This document shows positions 1 to 9,034 of a stretch of DNA of 64,000 nt, in pieces. This DNA comes from CAWBAT01 sp046331665 (lineage in GTDB: Bacteria; Acidobacteriota; Terriglobia; Versatilivoradales; Versatilivoraceae). The stretch is from positions 1 through 64,000 of the forward strand of contig JAXLQK010000030.1 in NCBI GenBank assembly GCA_046331665.1. The letters run 5' to 3'. How positions within the stretch are numbered: the first letter of the stretch is position 1; each line of letters starts with the position of its first letter. The position numbers and the translations under genes were made by a program. Under the pieces are notes generated by a model. It had not been told where the DNA came from. It was given only the letters and a program-made list of their open reading frames with translations, and ran no database searches.

Positions 1-27
1 TTTGAACAGGTCACTTTAGGAGGAAAT

Positions 28-714
28 ATGAAAGCGTTGAGTACTAACAGGTTGCTGAAAAACTCCTTTCGCAAGGATCCTGGGGTTGTAGCGGCGGTCT
101 GTGACCGCCGAAATTCAATCACTTGCGAAAGCACGACGCTCATAGAGCGCCGCTACAGTGACGTGTTTCAGCAAGCTGCCAAGTATGTTGGCTGGGTAGT
201 AATGTTTCTGCTGGCAATGGTGCCTCTGGCATATGCCCAAGACGCCAAGCTGAAGATTGATCATCTCGACAAGTTGGCGGCCAAGGCTTCGGAAGTTTCC
301 GAGGTCAATCTCGAAGGGCCACTGCTTAAAAGTGCCACAAAGTTTCTTTCGGAAGGCGAGTCGGATGAGGATGTCAAGAAATTGGTTTCCGGTTTGAAGG
401 GCATTTACGTCAGGAGCTTCGAATTTGAAAAGGAAGGGGCATATTCCTCGGCCGATTTGGAGACTATTCGCAAACAATTGCAGGCTCCAGGTTGGTTGAG
501 GATCGTGAACGTCCAGGAGAAGGGGGGGAAGGAATCCACCGAGGTGTATCAAATGCTCAGTGACGAAAAGATCGTGGGTCTGGCAATTCTGACGGCCGAA
601 CCCAAGGAATTAACGGTCGTCAACATTGTCGGGCCGGTCGACCTTGCCAAGATGGGGGGGCATTTTGGGGTTCCTTCGATGGTTCTAGGGATGGAAAAAC
701 CTAAAACCAAATAG
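28..714 (+). CDS. Secreted DUF4252-like protein carrying an inserted miniature element
   Basis: A 228-residue protein that starts just after a strong ribosome-binding site (AGGAGGAAAT directly before the ATG). Residues 1-6 (MKALST) look like a signal-peptide n-region. Residues 7-51 are encoded by an inserted repeat, and the hydrophobic core with an AYA-Q cleavage site only follows at about residues 53-71. The mature part (72-228) resembles DUF4252: an acidic N-terminal helix ending in leucine-rich residues, then alternating strands including VSGLKGIYVRSFEF. DUF4252 proteins are small exported proteins of unknown role. Because the element displaces the signal sequence by 45 codons, export from this start may be impaired. 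An internal in-frame ATG at 202 could give a shorter protein that begins inside the hydrophobic core. Family assignment is by pattern only. Confidence 0.7.
   Translation: MKALSTNRLLKNSFRKDPGVVAAVCDRRNSITCESTTLIERRYSDVFQQAAKYVGWVVMFLLAMVPLAYAQDAKLKIDHLDKLAAKASEVSEVNLEGPLLKSATKFLSEGESDEDVKKLVSGLKGIYVRSFEFEKEGAYSSADLETIRKQLQAPGWLRIVNVQEKGGKESTEVYQMLSDEKIVGLAILTAEPKELTVVNIVGPVDLAKMGGHFGVPSMVLGMEKPKTK
48..178 (+). repeat. Miniature inverted-repeat element, copy A (131 bp)
   Basis: The terminal inverted repeats read CAGGTTGCTGAAA at the left and, on the other strand, CAGCTTGCTGAAA at the right. Inside lies a second inverted repeat, GTAGCGGCG (88-96) against CGCCGCTAC (148-156), and within that a small hairpin GGCGGTC/GACCGCC. 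The centre (AAATTCAATCACTTGC) is shared with the copies at 18.7 and 61.4 kb. Flanks are CTAA on the left and CCAA on the right, consistent with a 4-bp target duplication with one change. It encodes no transposase, so it is a non-autonomous element. It lies within the start of the first gene. Confidence 0.85.
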
Positions 715-817
715 ACTAAGAAGTGGATTTTAATGGTTGACGAGAGAGCCAGTGCCAATTCATGATCTTTTCGAAAGACAAGATTACACCAGACAACCAG
801 CTATCGTTTGACTGAGA

Positions 818-2665
818 ATGCTCGACCGGCGTCATTTTCTGGCTTTTTGTTCGAACTGTGGACTGGCGTCAACCCTGTTCCCTGGCGTGTTGTGGGCCCT
901 CGCCGATCAAAAACCTCAAATTACAGTCGAGATGATCCAGCAGGCCGCCGCCATTGCGGGTGTCACGATACCCGACGATCTCAGGCGGATGATGCTGGAG
1001 GGCCTGAACGAGAATCTCAAAAGTATTGAAGCCATCCGCGCCCTAAAGATACCCAACAGCCTTTCCCCGGCTTTCCTCTTTGATCCAGCGCTTCCTGGCA
1101 TGAAGTTTGAAACCCAGTACCGGCCGATCAAGATGTCGGCAGCACCGGCCTTGGTTAATCTGACCCTGCCCAAGGATCTTGAGAAACTGGCTTTCGCCAG
1201 CATCCGCCACCTTGCCGAGTATCTCCGCACGCAAAAGGTCAGTGCAACGGCTCTGACCGAAATGTATTTGGAGCGATTGCGCCGCTATGATCCGCAATTG
1301 AAATTTGTGGTGACGCTGACGGAAGAACGGGCCCTTGCTCAAGCCAAGGAAGCGGACCGGGATATCTCAAGCGGCCACTACCGGGGGCCATTACACGGCA
1401 TCCCGTGGGGAGCGAAGGACCTTCTGGCGGTCAGGGGATATCCCACCACCTGGGGTGCAGGGGGATTTGAGAAGCAGGTTCTGAATGAGAATGCCACCGT
1501 CGTAAAGCGGCTGGATGAAGCGGGCGCAGTCCTGGTGGCCAAACTCACACTGGGAGCTCTGGCCATGGGCGACAAATGGTTCGGCGGAAAAACGCGCAAC
1601 CCCTGGAATCCGGCGCAGGGCTCCAGCGGCTCTTCCGCCGGCTCGGCCTCAGCGACCGCGGCCGGGTGTGTGGCCTTCGCCATCGGATCGGAAACGCTGG
1701 GGTCGATCTCGTCTCCCTCCACGCGTTGTGGAACCACGGGACTGCGCCCCACCTTTGGACTCGTTCCCCGTACCGGGGCCATGGCCCTTTCCTGGACCAT
1801 GGATAAGCTGGGCCCGATCTGTCGCAGTGTGGAAGATTGTGCTTTGGTCCTTCATGATATCTATGGTCCCGATGGGCACGATCGGACTGTACGGCGAGTG
1901 GCCTTCAATTGGGATGCTGAATTGGATTGGCGCAAATTGCGCATTGGCTACCTGAAGGCCGACTTTGACTCCGCAGGGGTGCCTCCGGCCGAAGAAACGG
2001 CACCCACCTCGGATCTCAGCCCGGAAGAGTTGAAGAAGATCGAAGACCGGAAAAAGCGCCATGAGGAATCAGTCCAACGCCAAAAATATGACCGGCGTTT
2101 TGATCAGGCAGCGTTAGCAAAACTCCATTCCATGGGGGTGCAACTCATTGAAGTCAAGCTTCCCAAATTGCCATTCAACGAAATGATTCCCATTTTGACA
2201 GCGGAGGCCGCGGCCGCTTTTGATGATTTGACCCGCTCCCGGCGAGATCAGTTGCTGACCGAACAGGAGCCGGAAGACTGGCCTAACGTCTTTAGGGTTG
2301 CGCGGCTCTATCCTGCCGTGGATTACATCAATGCCAATCGAGCGCGCTTGTTGGTCATGGAAGCCATGGCGGCAGTTTTCAAGACGGTGGATGTGATGGT
2401 GTGTCCTACTGCCAGCGACCAATTGGTCGTGACCAATCTCACGGGACATCCGGCCGTCATCCTGCCCAACGGCTTTCGCGGGGATGACGCTCCAAACCCG
2501 CCGCCCGAGGACCACGGCGACGATGACAGCATCGGGGGACCCGGAACACCGGTCAGTTTGACATTCATCGGCGACTTATATGCTGAGGCCCGGCTCCTCG
2601 CCTTTGCCAAAGCCTATCAGGACGCCACGAGCTTTCATTGGCAACATCCAAAACTTATCCGCTAA
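818..2665 (+). CDS. Amidase-signature family hydrolase, exported
   Basis: A 615-residue amidase-signature enzyme, which hydrolyses amide bonds using a Ser-cis-Ser-Lys triad. The catalytic Lys is about K200 in GAKDLLAVRG, the cis-Ser is near S270 in the GSSGSSAG loop, and the nucleophile is near S296 in GSETLGSIS. That last motif departs from the usual GSDTGGSIR. The N-terminus (LDRRHFLAF followed by a hydrophobic stretch) resembles a Tat signal, so periplasmic location is likely. An insertion at about 385-425 is rich in Glu and Lys, and a Pro/Asp-rich loop lies near 550-570. The protein is longer than the usual 450-500 residues because of an N-terminal helical extension of about 120 residues. 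The natural substrate cannot be told from sequence. Confidence 0.85.
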   Translation: MLDRRHFLAFCSNCGLASTLFPGVLWALADQKPQITVEMIQQAAAIAGVTIPDDLRRMMLEGLNENLKSIEAIRALKIPNSLSPAFLFDPALPGMKFETQYRPIKMSAAPALVNLTLPKDLEKLAFASIRHLAEYLRTQKVSATALTEMYLERLRRYDPQLKFVVTLTEERALAQAKEADRDISSGHYRGPLHGIPWGAKDLLAVRGYPTTWGAGGFEKQVLNENATVVKRLDEAGAVLVAKLTLGALAMGDKWFGGKTRNPWNPAQGSSGSSAGSASATAAGCVAFAIGSETLGSISSPSTRCGTTGLRPTFGLVPRTGAMALSWTMDKLGPICRSVEDCALVLHDIYGPDGHDRTVRRVAFNWDAELDWRKLRIGYLKADFDSAGVPPAEETAPTSDLSPEELKKIEDRKKRHEESVQRQKYDRRFDQAALAKLHSMGVQLIEVKLPKLPFNEMIPILTAEAAAAFDDLTRSRRDQLLTEQEPEDWPNVFRVARLYPAVDYINANRARLLVMEAMAAVFKTVDVMVCPTASDQLVVTNLTGHPAVILPNGFRGDDAPNPPPEDHGDDDSIGGPGTPVSLTFIGDLYAEARLLAFAKAYQDATSFHWQHPKLIR

Positions 2666-2690
2666 ATTCCGAAATCTCCTTTTTCGGAAT
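2666..2690 (+). terminator. Stem-loop after the amidase gene
   Basis: A 9-bp perfect inverted repeat, ATTCCGAAA/TTTCGGAAT, with a 7-base loop begins immediately after the amidase stop codon. No clear U-run follows, so termination is probable rather than shown. The remaining 316 bases up to the next start at 3007 show no further gene or repeat that I recognise. Confidence 0.4.
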
Positions 2691-3006
2691 CGCCACCATT
2701 TTCCCCCTTGTCCGCTTTTCCCGTAGACGGATCGCCCGATTTCCGCCTTGGGTGGAATATTTTGCTTGTATTCTCCCTGGAATGGATAGACCATTGCAAA
2801 AAATTATGATGAATCAGTCAGTCTCGCGGCGTGAGCCCGGTTGTTGATTTCTGTCCACAAGCCAGTTTTCCCTTGCAGACTCAAGAATGCCTTACGTCAG
2901 TTCTTTTCTCAGGATTTTCGCAATTGGGGCTTTGAGGTAGCTGTTGACAGGATGGAAGCCAGAGACCGAGGGGTAAGCCAGCCAGACGAATAGACGGGGA
3001 GACCGC

Positions 3007-4347
3007 ATGCTCGAACAATTAACGCGTCAGATGGGTATTGGTTGCATTGTCGTCTGTCTCACCATGGGTGGATTCACTTCTTCAGCAATGGCCGTGCAGT
3101 TTGGCAGTTTTGGAGACGCTGCTCGTAAGGCTAAGGAAGCCATGCAGAAGAAGAAGGATGCCGAAGCTCAGGCCAAGAAAGATGCCGAAGCGAAGAAAGG
3201 GACAGAAACACAGCCGGAGGCCAAGCAGGAAACGGAGTCGAAGACGGAAACGGAAGCCAAGAAGGATACTGAACCTCAAAAGGAAGCGTCTCCTGCAGCC
3301 AAAGAGGAGACCGCGGCGACACCGAGTTTCCAGGTTTTTAGTAAGTTTGATTTTATTCCTGGAGAAAAGGTCATCGTTTTTGAGGATTTCGTGCAGGATG
3401 CGACCGGCGACTTCCCTGCCAAGTGGAATACCGATGGGTCGGGTGAAATCGTCACCGTTGCCGGAAAGCCCGGGCGATGGCTGATGATCACTTCCAGGGG
3501 CTTCTATACGCCGGAATCCGTTACAGCTTTGCCAGACAACTTTACCATTGAGTTCGACGTGCTCGTCGCCCCAACCTTTGACGGAGATAGCCTCATTGTT
3601 TCCGTCGGCGAACTTCCCACTGAAGGCGCGAGGGCCTGGAGCTTAGGGAATAATTACTTCAAATTTACTCTTTGGCCGGGGAGGGTTTCAGGCGGAGCTG
3701 GCAATGGCGAATCGGGGACTGAAATGCGGCAGGATGGGACCAATACCGCAGCCAATGCCAAGTCCACGCCGCAGTTTTCCAAGACCAAGAATCCTGTCCA
3801 CGTCTCCTTGTGGCGGCAACGCCAGCGCGTGCGGGTCTATTGGAATGAGGAGAAAATGTGGGATCTGCCGAAAGCACTGTCCCCGAACGCGAAACTCAAC
3901 AGCCTGGTATTTGCATTGCATAATCACTCCAAAGATTCCGAGTACTACGTGAGCAATCTCCGGGTGGCGGTGGGGGCCCCAGATACCCGCAACAAGATTC
4001 TCTCTGAGGGGAAATGGGTAACGCATGGCATCCTGTTCGATGTGAACAGCGACCGGGTCAAGCCCGAATCGTATGGGGCCATGAAGGAAATTGCCTCCGT
4101 ATTGAAAGAAAATCCCGAACTGAAAGTCAAGGTGGTGGGGCACACTGATTCCGATGGAGATGATGCCAAAAACCTTGACCTTTCCAAACGCCGGGCCAAC
4201 TCCGTCAAGGTGGTTCTCATCAAGGAGTTTTCCATCGAAGAGCCCCGTCTGGAAACTGACGGCAAAGGAGAATCCGAGCCGATCGACAAGAACGACACGT
4301 CTGCAGGCAAAGCCAATAACCGGCGGGTGGAATTCGTCAAGATGTGA
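3007..4347 (+). CDS. OmpA-domain outer-membrane/peptidoglycan-associated protein with Lys/Glu-rich linker
   Basis: A 446-residue exported protein in three parts. A signal peptide (about residues 1-30, ending near SAMA) leads into a low-complexity Lys/Ala/Glu/Thr region (about 38-105), likely an extended or helical spacer. A beta-sandwich of the LamG/concanavalin type follows at about 115-320 (it opens VIVFEDFVQDATGDFPAKW and contains FTIEFDVLV). The C-terminal OmpA domain (about 340-446) has the family signatures ILFDVNSDRVKPES, VVGHTDSDG, LSKRRANSV and NNRRVEFVKM, which bind peptidoglycan in known members. The combination suggests an anchored surface protein that could bind a polymer, but no ligand can be named. 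It stands alone, with about 340 bases upstream and 250 downstream free of genes. Confidence 0.85.
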   Translation: MLEQLTRQMGIGCIVVCLTMGGFTSSAMAVQFGSFGDAARKAKEAMQKKKDAEAQAKKDAEAKKGTETQPEAKQETESKTETEAKKDTEPQKEASPAAKEETAATPSFQVFSKFDFIPGEKVIVFEDFVQDATGDFPAKWNTDGSGEIVTVAGKPGRWLMITSRGFYTPESVTALPDNFTIEFDVLVAPTFDGDSLIVSVGELPTEGARAWSLGNNYFKFTLWPGRVSGGAGNGESGTEMRQDGTNTAANAKSTPQFSKTKNPVHVSLWRQRQRVRVYWNEEKMWDLPKALSPNAKLNSLVFALHNHSKDSEYYVSNLRVAVGAPDTRNKILSEGKWVTHGILFDVNSDRVKPESYGAMKEIASVLKENPELKVKVVGHTDSDGDDAKNLDLSKRRANSVKVVLIKEFSIEEPRLETDGKGESEPIDKNDTSAGKANNRRVEFVKM

Positions 4348-4594
4348 TACGGCGCTGGCGGTGAAGTAGCTTGGATTCTCGAGGGGGAAGCGTGCCTCCC
4401 TCTTCAATGTTGGTATCACTAATAACACCCACGCGGAAGGTGTTTTCAAGCTTCGCCTCAGTAGGACTCACTTCAAAATGACGACGCCAAGGGATCGGGC
4501 TGCTCCGCACAACGGGAGCCGAGGAAATCGGCTGCCGGATTAGGTCCGACACATTCCTGGCAATGCATGTCACGCGGAACTCCGGAGGTGTCGA

Positions 4595-5422
4595 TTGCTC
4601 AGAAGCCGCTGGAGAGTTTCGGCAGCAGCGGCTATAGCTACTGCCCTAATCGCAGTGGGCGCACTCCTGGCGCAGGGAGTGCTCGTTCAACTTGGCCTTA
4701 CCGAGACCGCCGCCCGCAACTTCTTATTCGATGAGCTCAAGAGTCCGGCATCGAGCCGCCGGAGTGCCATTGTGGTAACCGGCAATCGCGCCTTTCTGAA
4801 ACTCTCCCCCGCCGCACGCGGTCAGGCTGCCTCAAGCTTGTTCGCGTGGGCGAAAACCTATGTGAACTCACCGGCCTTTAAAACTGCTTATGCAAACTAC
4901 CGCCACGGTGTGATTGGGGAACCGAAGCAGTACGAGCTGAGCGTCGACGAAGAGGTCAAGAAAAAGTTAGACGACCAGCTTTTGGTCGCACAACAGATGA
5001 GAACGGCAGCAGAGTCGTTCCCTCCGGCAGAACGAGACCAGCTTCTTGCAACGGTGAAACAGCAAGAGACCTGGGCACGGGACCCCGCCACCATCCTAAA
5101 ACTCAAGTCGGCGATGGAAGCGGAACGCACCCAAGAGAGTGAGAAGGAAACCGCGAGAATGAAAGAAGACGAGGAGAAGCTTCCGGGCGATCCCCAAAAA
5201 CTTTTTGCACGACGATTGCGACAGTTTCTGGAAGGGACGGCGAACGTAAATTTTTCCGCCAAGACCCTGAGTCTTACGGGGGGTCCCGATGGCATTGAAT
5301 TTATTGAGCCTGCTGATCGGAAACAATCATGGCTCTGGCAAGAAGCCGCCATCGTGGGCCAAGAGGCCACTTTGGCCGCTCGCGCCGCAGCCGAGGCTTG
5401 GCTGAAGGAGATTGAACCATGA
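4595..5422 (+). CDS. Hypothetical exported helical protein
   Basis: A 275-residue protein of no family I recognise. The start is a TTG preceded by GGAGG six bases upstream. An N-terminal hydrophobic segment (about residues 8-30) is a signal peptide or anchor. The rest is helical and charged, with a Glu/Lys-rich stretch at about 170-195 (ESEKETARMKEDEEKL), and it ends in an Ala-rich helix. Its stop overlaps the start of the RCC1-repeat gene by four bases (ATGA), so the two are almost certainly cotranscribed and translationally coupled. That pairing is the only clue to function. Confidence 0.7.
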   Translation: MLRSRWRVSAAAAIATALIAVGALLAQGVLVQLGLTETAARNFLFDELKSPASSRRSAIVVTGNRAFLKLSPAARGQAASSLFAWAKTYVNSPAFKTAYANYRHGVIGEPKQYELSVDEEVKKKLDDQLLVAQQMRTAAESFPPAERDQLLATVKQQETWARDPATILKLKSAMEAERTQESEKETARMKEDEEKLPGDPQKLFARRLRQFLEGTANVNFSAKTLSLTGGPDGIEFIEPADRKQSWLWQEAAIVGQEATLAARAAAEAWLKEIEP

Positions 5423-6672
5423 ACCGCCGGCAGGCGCTCTCGCTTCTGGCCTTGTCCGCATGGACGGCACCGCGGGCTTGGACACAGACTCGGCCCTCGG
5501 CAAAGTGCCGTGTGTTCATGGGATTTCACGGACTCCTGCTTGAACCGGAAGGAACACTCAAGAGTTGGCTCATTCAAGAACGCAGCGACGGTCTAGCTCC
5601 TGACTGGCTCGGGCTTGGACATAACCAGCCCTTGGCTGCTTTTACGTTGATGGCAATCCCGGGTCTTTCCAATGTTGTGACGGCAGCCGCAGGTAATGGA
5701 TGCTCATTTGCGGTGCTCAGTGACGGCCAGCTTCTCTCTTGGGGGTGGAATTCCGGCTCAGGCCTGCTGGGGACTACGCCACTCTCGGCCCTCGAAGTGA
5801 CGGCATCCTGGGGACCCAACTCGAATGCACCAATCCCGCTGGCAACGAAATTTGATGCCGTCGACGTCTCTACCCAAGAGGACCATGTCCTTGCCCTGGC
5901 CCGCGATGGTGGCGTTTACGCTTGGGGTAAGGGTAACAAAGGCCAGTTAGGAATCGGTCCTCTGCCCATCATCAAGTTTAAGACTCACACTCCGTCAGCG
6001 ATGACCTATGTGCCCTTTCCTGTACGTGTTCCTGACTTGACCGATGCCGTTGCCATCAGTGCCGGCAGGAGGCATTCGTTGGCATTGCTCAAGGACGGCA
6101 CGGTCCGTGCTTGGGGTGAAAATAGGTGGGGAGAACTCGGCGATGGCACGACGACCAATCGAGACAGGCCGGTGCCGGTTCAGGGTATTCGCAATGCCGT
6201 AGCCATCGCCACCGGCGGCGATGCGTTTTCAGTGGCCCTGCTGGCGGATGGCACGGTGATGACTTGGGGACATGTGGTCAACGGGGCTCTTGGTCGCCCC
6301 CCCTGGAATAACGACGACACCCCCAGCCCCATTCCGGCTCTTGTCCCAGGCGTCCAAGGGATTCGGGCGATTGGGGCTGGCCTTCGCCATGTGATTGCGC
6401 TGACCGAGGCAGGAACCGTTGTTTCCTGGGGGGACGGCACGTTTGGAAGTCTCGGCCGGGGTGACAATAAGACGAGCCTCCCGGCCAGCATCAAATCCTT
6501 GAGCGGCGTTCAGTCCATTTTTACCATTAATTCGACCTGCTTTGCCGTTCTCGCAACCGGCCGCATCATGACCTGGGGTGCAGTACGTCCGTGGACCCGG
6601 CCCGGTGGTGGAATGGACATTGTCAGTCGCTCACCCATCCTCCTATGGATCGACGGCCTTGACCAGACCTAG
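5419..6672 (+). CDS. RCC1-repeat beta-propeller protein, exported
   Basis: A 417-residue protein with an N-terminal signal (MNRRQALSLLALSAW, cleavage near WTQ) and five or six RCC1-type blades. The repeat hallmarks are visible as GWNSGSGLLG, AWGKGNKGQLGIG, AWGENRWGELGDG, TWGHVVNGALG and SWGDGTFGSLGRG, each preceded by a S-x-AL-x-DG strand. RCC1 propellers are protein-protein interaction scaffolds. Exported bacterial versions have no settled function. It is translationally coupled to the upstream hypothetical gene, suggesting that the two products form a complex, which is inference. Its 3' end overlaps only the non-coding 5' extension of the next frame. Confidence 0.85.
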   Translation: MNRRQALSLLALSAWTAPRAWTQTRPSAKCRVFMGFHGLLLEPEGTLKSWLIQERSDGLAPDWLGLGHNQPLAAFTLMAIPGLSNVVTAAAGNGCSFAVLSDGQLLSWGWNSGSGLLGTTPLSALEVTASWGPNSNAPIPLATKFDAVDVSTQEDHVLALARDGGVYAWGKGNKGQLGIGPLPIIKFKTHTPSAMTYVPFPVRVPDLTDAVAISAGRRHSLALLKDGTVRAWGENRWGELGDGTTTNRDRPVPVQGIRNAVAIATGGDAFSVALLADGTVMTWGHVVNGALGRPPWNNDDTPSPIPALVPGVQGIRAIGAGLRHVIALTEAGTVVSWGDGTFGSLGRGDNKTSLPASIKSLSGVQSIFTINSTCFAVLATGRIMTWGAVRPWTRPGGGMDIVSRSPILLWIDGLDQT

Positions 6673-6694
6673 CCTCGAGGCGTGCGAAAGTGGA

Positions 6695-7810
6695 GTGAAC
6701 CGTATCCGACCCGATCGAGTCATCACACAACGCGAATTGAATCGGACGACGCTCTCGCGGCAAATGCTCTTGCGGCGGGAAGACATCACCATCCCGGCTG
6801 CACTTGAGCGGCTGGTTGGGTTGCAGGCACAAGCTCCGCAATCGCCTTATGTGGGATTGTGGACACGCTTGCCGAATTTCCGTCGCGAGAACCTGGCTCG
6901 TCTGATTGAAGACCGCACCGTCGTCAAGGCGACCTTCATGAGAGCCACTCTTCATTTGGTCACCGCCGCTGATTTCGCCAGGTTTCGAATGTGTCTTCAT
7001 CCTGCCCTGGTCGGAGCTGCAGAGTCCATCAGCAAGACTCGCGGAGGACTCTTTGACTTGGAAAAGGTTCTATCGAAGGCCAGACAATACCTCTCAGAGA
7101 AGCCAAGGTCATTCGCGGACATTAGCGATTGGCTCTCCAAATCATTTCCTGACCATGATGTGGGGGCAATGCGTTACACAGTGCGGACCCATCTTCCTCT
7201 GGTGCAGGTTCCCATTCGCGGGGGTTGGAGCTTCTCCAACAAGCCGGAATTCACTCTAGCCGAATCTTGGATCAGTGGGTCCTTATCGGCAGAAGACCGG
7301 ACCAGTCAACTGGTTTTGCGCTATTTGGCAGCCTTTGGTCCAGCTTCAGTGGCAGATGCCCAGACTTGGTCAGGATTGAAACTTAAGGAAATCTTTGAAA
7401 AATTAAGACCCAAACTGCGAGTCTACCGTGACGAGAATCGGCGTGAATTATTTGATCTCCCAGAGGCTGTTCTCCCCGACGCCGATGTTCCCGCCCCCGT
7501 GCGGTTTCTGCCGGAGTATGACAATTTGCTTCTTGCCCACAGCGTCAGAACCCGCGTCCTGGCGGATGAGTTTCGCAAAAAGGTTTTTCTGCCGGGGTTG
7601 CGGGTCGCGGCCTCGTTTCTTGTGGATGGTTTTGTCGCGGGCGTTTGCAAAGTGGAGCGAGTGAAACAAGTGGCGACATTGATGCTTGAGCCCTTCGCTA
7701 AACTCAGCAAGCGGGATCGTACTGAAGTCGAAGAGGAAGGGGAACGTCTTCTCCGTTTTGTCCAGCCTGAGGCTGAGTCGTATGGAGTAAATATTGGCAA
7801 ACAGGGCTGA
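6695..7810 (+). CDS. Winged-helix DNA-binding domain protein (AlkZ-like, HTH_42)
   Basis: The open frame begins at 6578 inside the RCC1 gene, but the conserved part starts at about RIRPDRVITQRELNRTTLSRQ, so I place the start at the GTG at 6695 (371 residues). The sequence fits the winged-helix family that includes the DNA glycosylase AlkZ/YcaQ: a QAQAPQSPYVGLWTRL segment, the ATFMRATLHLVTAADFARFR helix, and a C-terminal region with FLPEYDNLLLAHSVR and a strand that reads FLVDGFVAGVCK. Characterised relatives unhook DNA crosslinks or bind DNA. Catalytic activity here is not established. Transcription may continue from the RCC1 gene, 22 bases upstream. Confidence 0.75.
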   Translation: MNRIRPDRVITQRELNRTTLSRQMLLRREDITIPAALERLVGLQAQAPQSPYVGLWTRLPNFRRENLARLIEDRTVVKATFMRATLHLVTAADFARFRMCLHPALVGAAESISKTRGGLFDLEKVLSKARQYLSEKPRSFADISDWLSKSFPDHDVGAMRYTVRTHLPLVQVPIRGGWSFSNKPEFTLAESWISGSLSAEDRTSQLVLRYLAAFGPASVADAQTWSGLKLKEIFEKLRPKLRVYRDENRRELFDLPEAVLPDADVPAPVRFLPEYDNLLLAHSVRTRVLADEFRKKVFLPGLRVAASFLVDGFVAGVCKVERVKQVATLMLEPFAKLSKRDRTEVEEEGERLLRFVQPEAESYGVNIGKQG

Positions 7811-7892
7811 CGGGGTATTTGCGAAATCGATGACGTGATGGGCCCGGAAGGGTATTTCGCGGGTGCGTGTGCGAACCCGGAAGGAGAATTCG

Positions 7893-8198
7893 ATGGTTGT
7901 CCGAATCTGGCACGGCCGCGTTCCTGCCAACAAGGCTCAAGCCTATCGAGAATTCTTGAACCGGGTAGCCATTCCGGACTATCGCGCGATCCCGGGCAAC
8001 CTGAGTGTTCACATTCTCGAACGGCGAGAGGGGGAGATCTGCCATTTCATGACGCTTACTTTCTGGAAAGACCTGAGCGCCATTCGTCAGTTTGCCGGCA
8101 GTGACCTTATCCAGGCCAAATACTACCCTGAAGACAGGGAATACCTGTTAGAATTTGAGCCAACGGTCACCCATTACGAAGTTGTCGGGCATTCGTGA
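7893..8198 (+). CDS. Antibiotic-biosynthesis-monooxygenase (ABM) domain protein
   Basis: A 101-residue dimeric alpha-beta-barrel protein. I chose the ATG at 7893 because AAGGAG lies just upstream; the open frame itself begins at 7863. The pattern MVVRIWHGRVPANKAQAYRE, then a central strand pair ending FMTLTFWKDLSAIRQFAG and a C-terminal YEVV, matches ABM-type small oxygenases or stress proteins. No cofactor residues can be assigned. It leads a run of small genes (membrane protein, VOC protein) on the same strand. Confidence 0.7.
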   Translation: MVVRIWHGRVPANKAQAYREFLNRVAIPDYRAIPGNLSVHILERREGEICHFMTLTFWKDLSAIRQFAGSDLIQAKYYPEDREYLLEFEPTVTHYEVVGHS

Positions 8199-8307
8199 AT
8201 TTGCAAAAACTGGATTTCGGAGTGCCGGTTTCTGACAGGGTGAGTTGCTTCGAACGGGAGACCTGGGTGAGAACAACTCGAATGACGAGCCTTCAAAAAG
8301 GAGATCC

Positions 8308-8547
8308 ATGCGCGAGTATTTGGCGGATCGATTGGTGCGGATAGGCTTGGGCATTCTGATTATCGGCTCGGCGCCCTTGTTCGGCATCATCTTGCTGGCC
8401 AAGCTCGGTGTCTGGCCAGATCCCAATCCCAACCCGATAGGTCCCGGTTTATTGTTCTATTTCAGCCTGTGGCCCGGAGCGATCATCCTGGGGCTGGGGA
8501 TTAGGCGTGCGTCGGCAAGACGAAAGCAGTCCGCTGCTGATCGGTAA
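8308..8547 (+). CDS. Small two-helix membrane protein
   Basis: A 79-residue protein starting at the ATG at 8308 behind AAAGGAGAT. It has two hydrophobic helices (about residues 12-32 and 45-62) separated by a Pro/Asn-rich loop (WPDPNPNPIGPG) and a basic C-terminus. No family is recognised. The 63 bases of open frame upstream of this ATG are probably not translated. Confidence 0.55.
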   Translation: MREYLADRLVRIGLGILIIGSAPLFGIILLAKLGVWPDPNPNPIGPGLLFYFSLWPGAIILGLGIRRASARRKQSAADR

Positions 8548-8574
8548 CTTCAACGAAAAAGCGAGCCAAGAGCC

Positions 8575-8997
8575 ATGTCTGAACTTGCAAAGAACACAGT
8601 TTCCACGGTGATCCCATGCCTTCGCTATCGCAACGCATCTGTTGCCATCGAGTGGCTGTGCAACGCGTTCGGATTTGAAAAAAGTGAGGTTTATTGCAAC
8701 CCGGATGGAATCGTCATGCATGCTGAATTGGTTTTCGGCAATGGCATGATTATGGTGGGCTCAGTGATGGAAACGGAGTTCGGGAAACTCATGAAGCAGC
8801 CCGACGAGATCGGCGGGGCTGAAACTCAAACGTCGTATATTGTCACAGCCGATGCCGACGCGGTCTATCAACGCGCCAAGGCTGCTGGCGCCCTGATCGT
8901 GGTTGACATAAAGGACGAAGACTATGGCGGGCGGGGTTTTTCCTGCCGCGATTTGGAAGGTCATTTGTGGAATTTCGGGACCTACGATCCCTGGTAA
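8575..8997 (+). CDS. VOC/glyoxalase superfamily protein (PhnB-like)
   Basis: A 140-residue protein with the paired beta-alpha-beta-beta-beta layout of the vicinal-oxygen-chelate superfamily. The markers are IPCLRYRNASVAIEWLCNAFGFE at the start, a central MHAELVFGNGMIMVG and a C-terminal DLEGHLWNFGTY. The closing E-x-x-W-x-F signature is typical of the PhnB/YkcA-like branch annotated as glyoxalase or bleomycin-resistance-like. Specific substrate unknown. It converges on the minus-strand channel gene that ends at 9035. Confidence 0.8.
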   Translation: MSELAKNTVSTVIPCLRYRNASVAIEWLCNAFGFEKSEVYCNPDGIVMHAELVFGNGMIMVGSVMETEFGKLMKQPDEIGGAETQTSYIVTADADAVYQRAKAAGALIVVDIKDEDYGGRGFSCRDLEGHLWNFGTYDPW

Positions 8998-9034
8998 TGC
9001 AAGCCCAGCGTCGGGCTGGAATGCAGACTTCCCC

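Noticed and set aside
3038..3484. Lys/Arg-rich frame overlapping the OmpA-domain gene
   Set aside because: Arises from the AAG/GAA-rich linker read out of frame.
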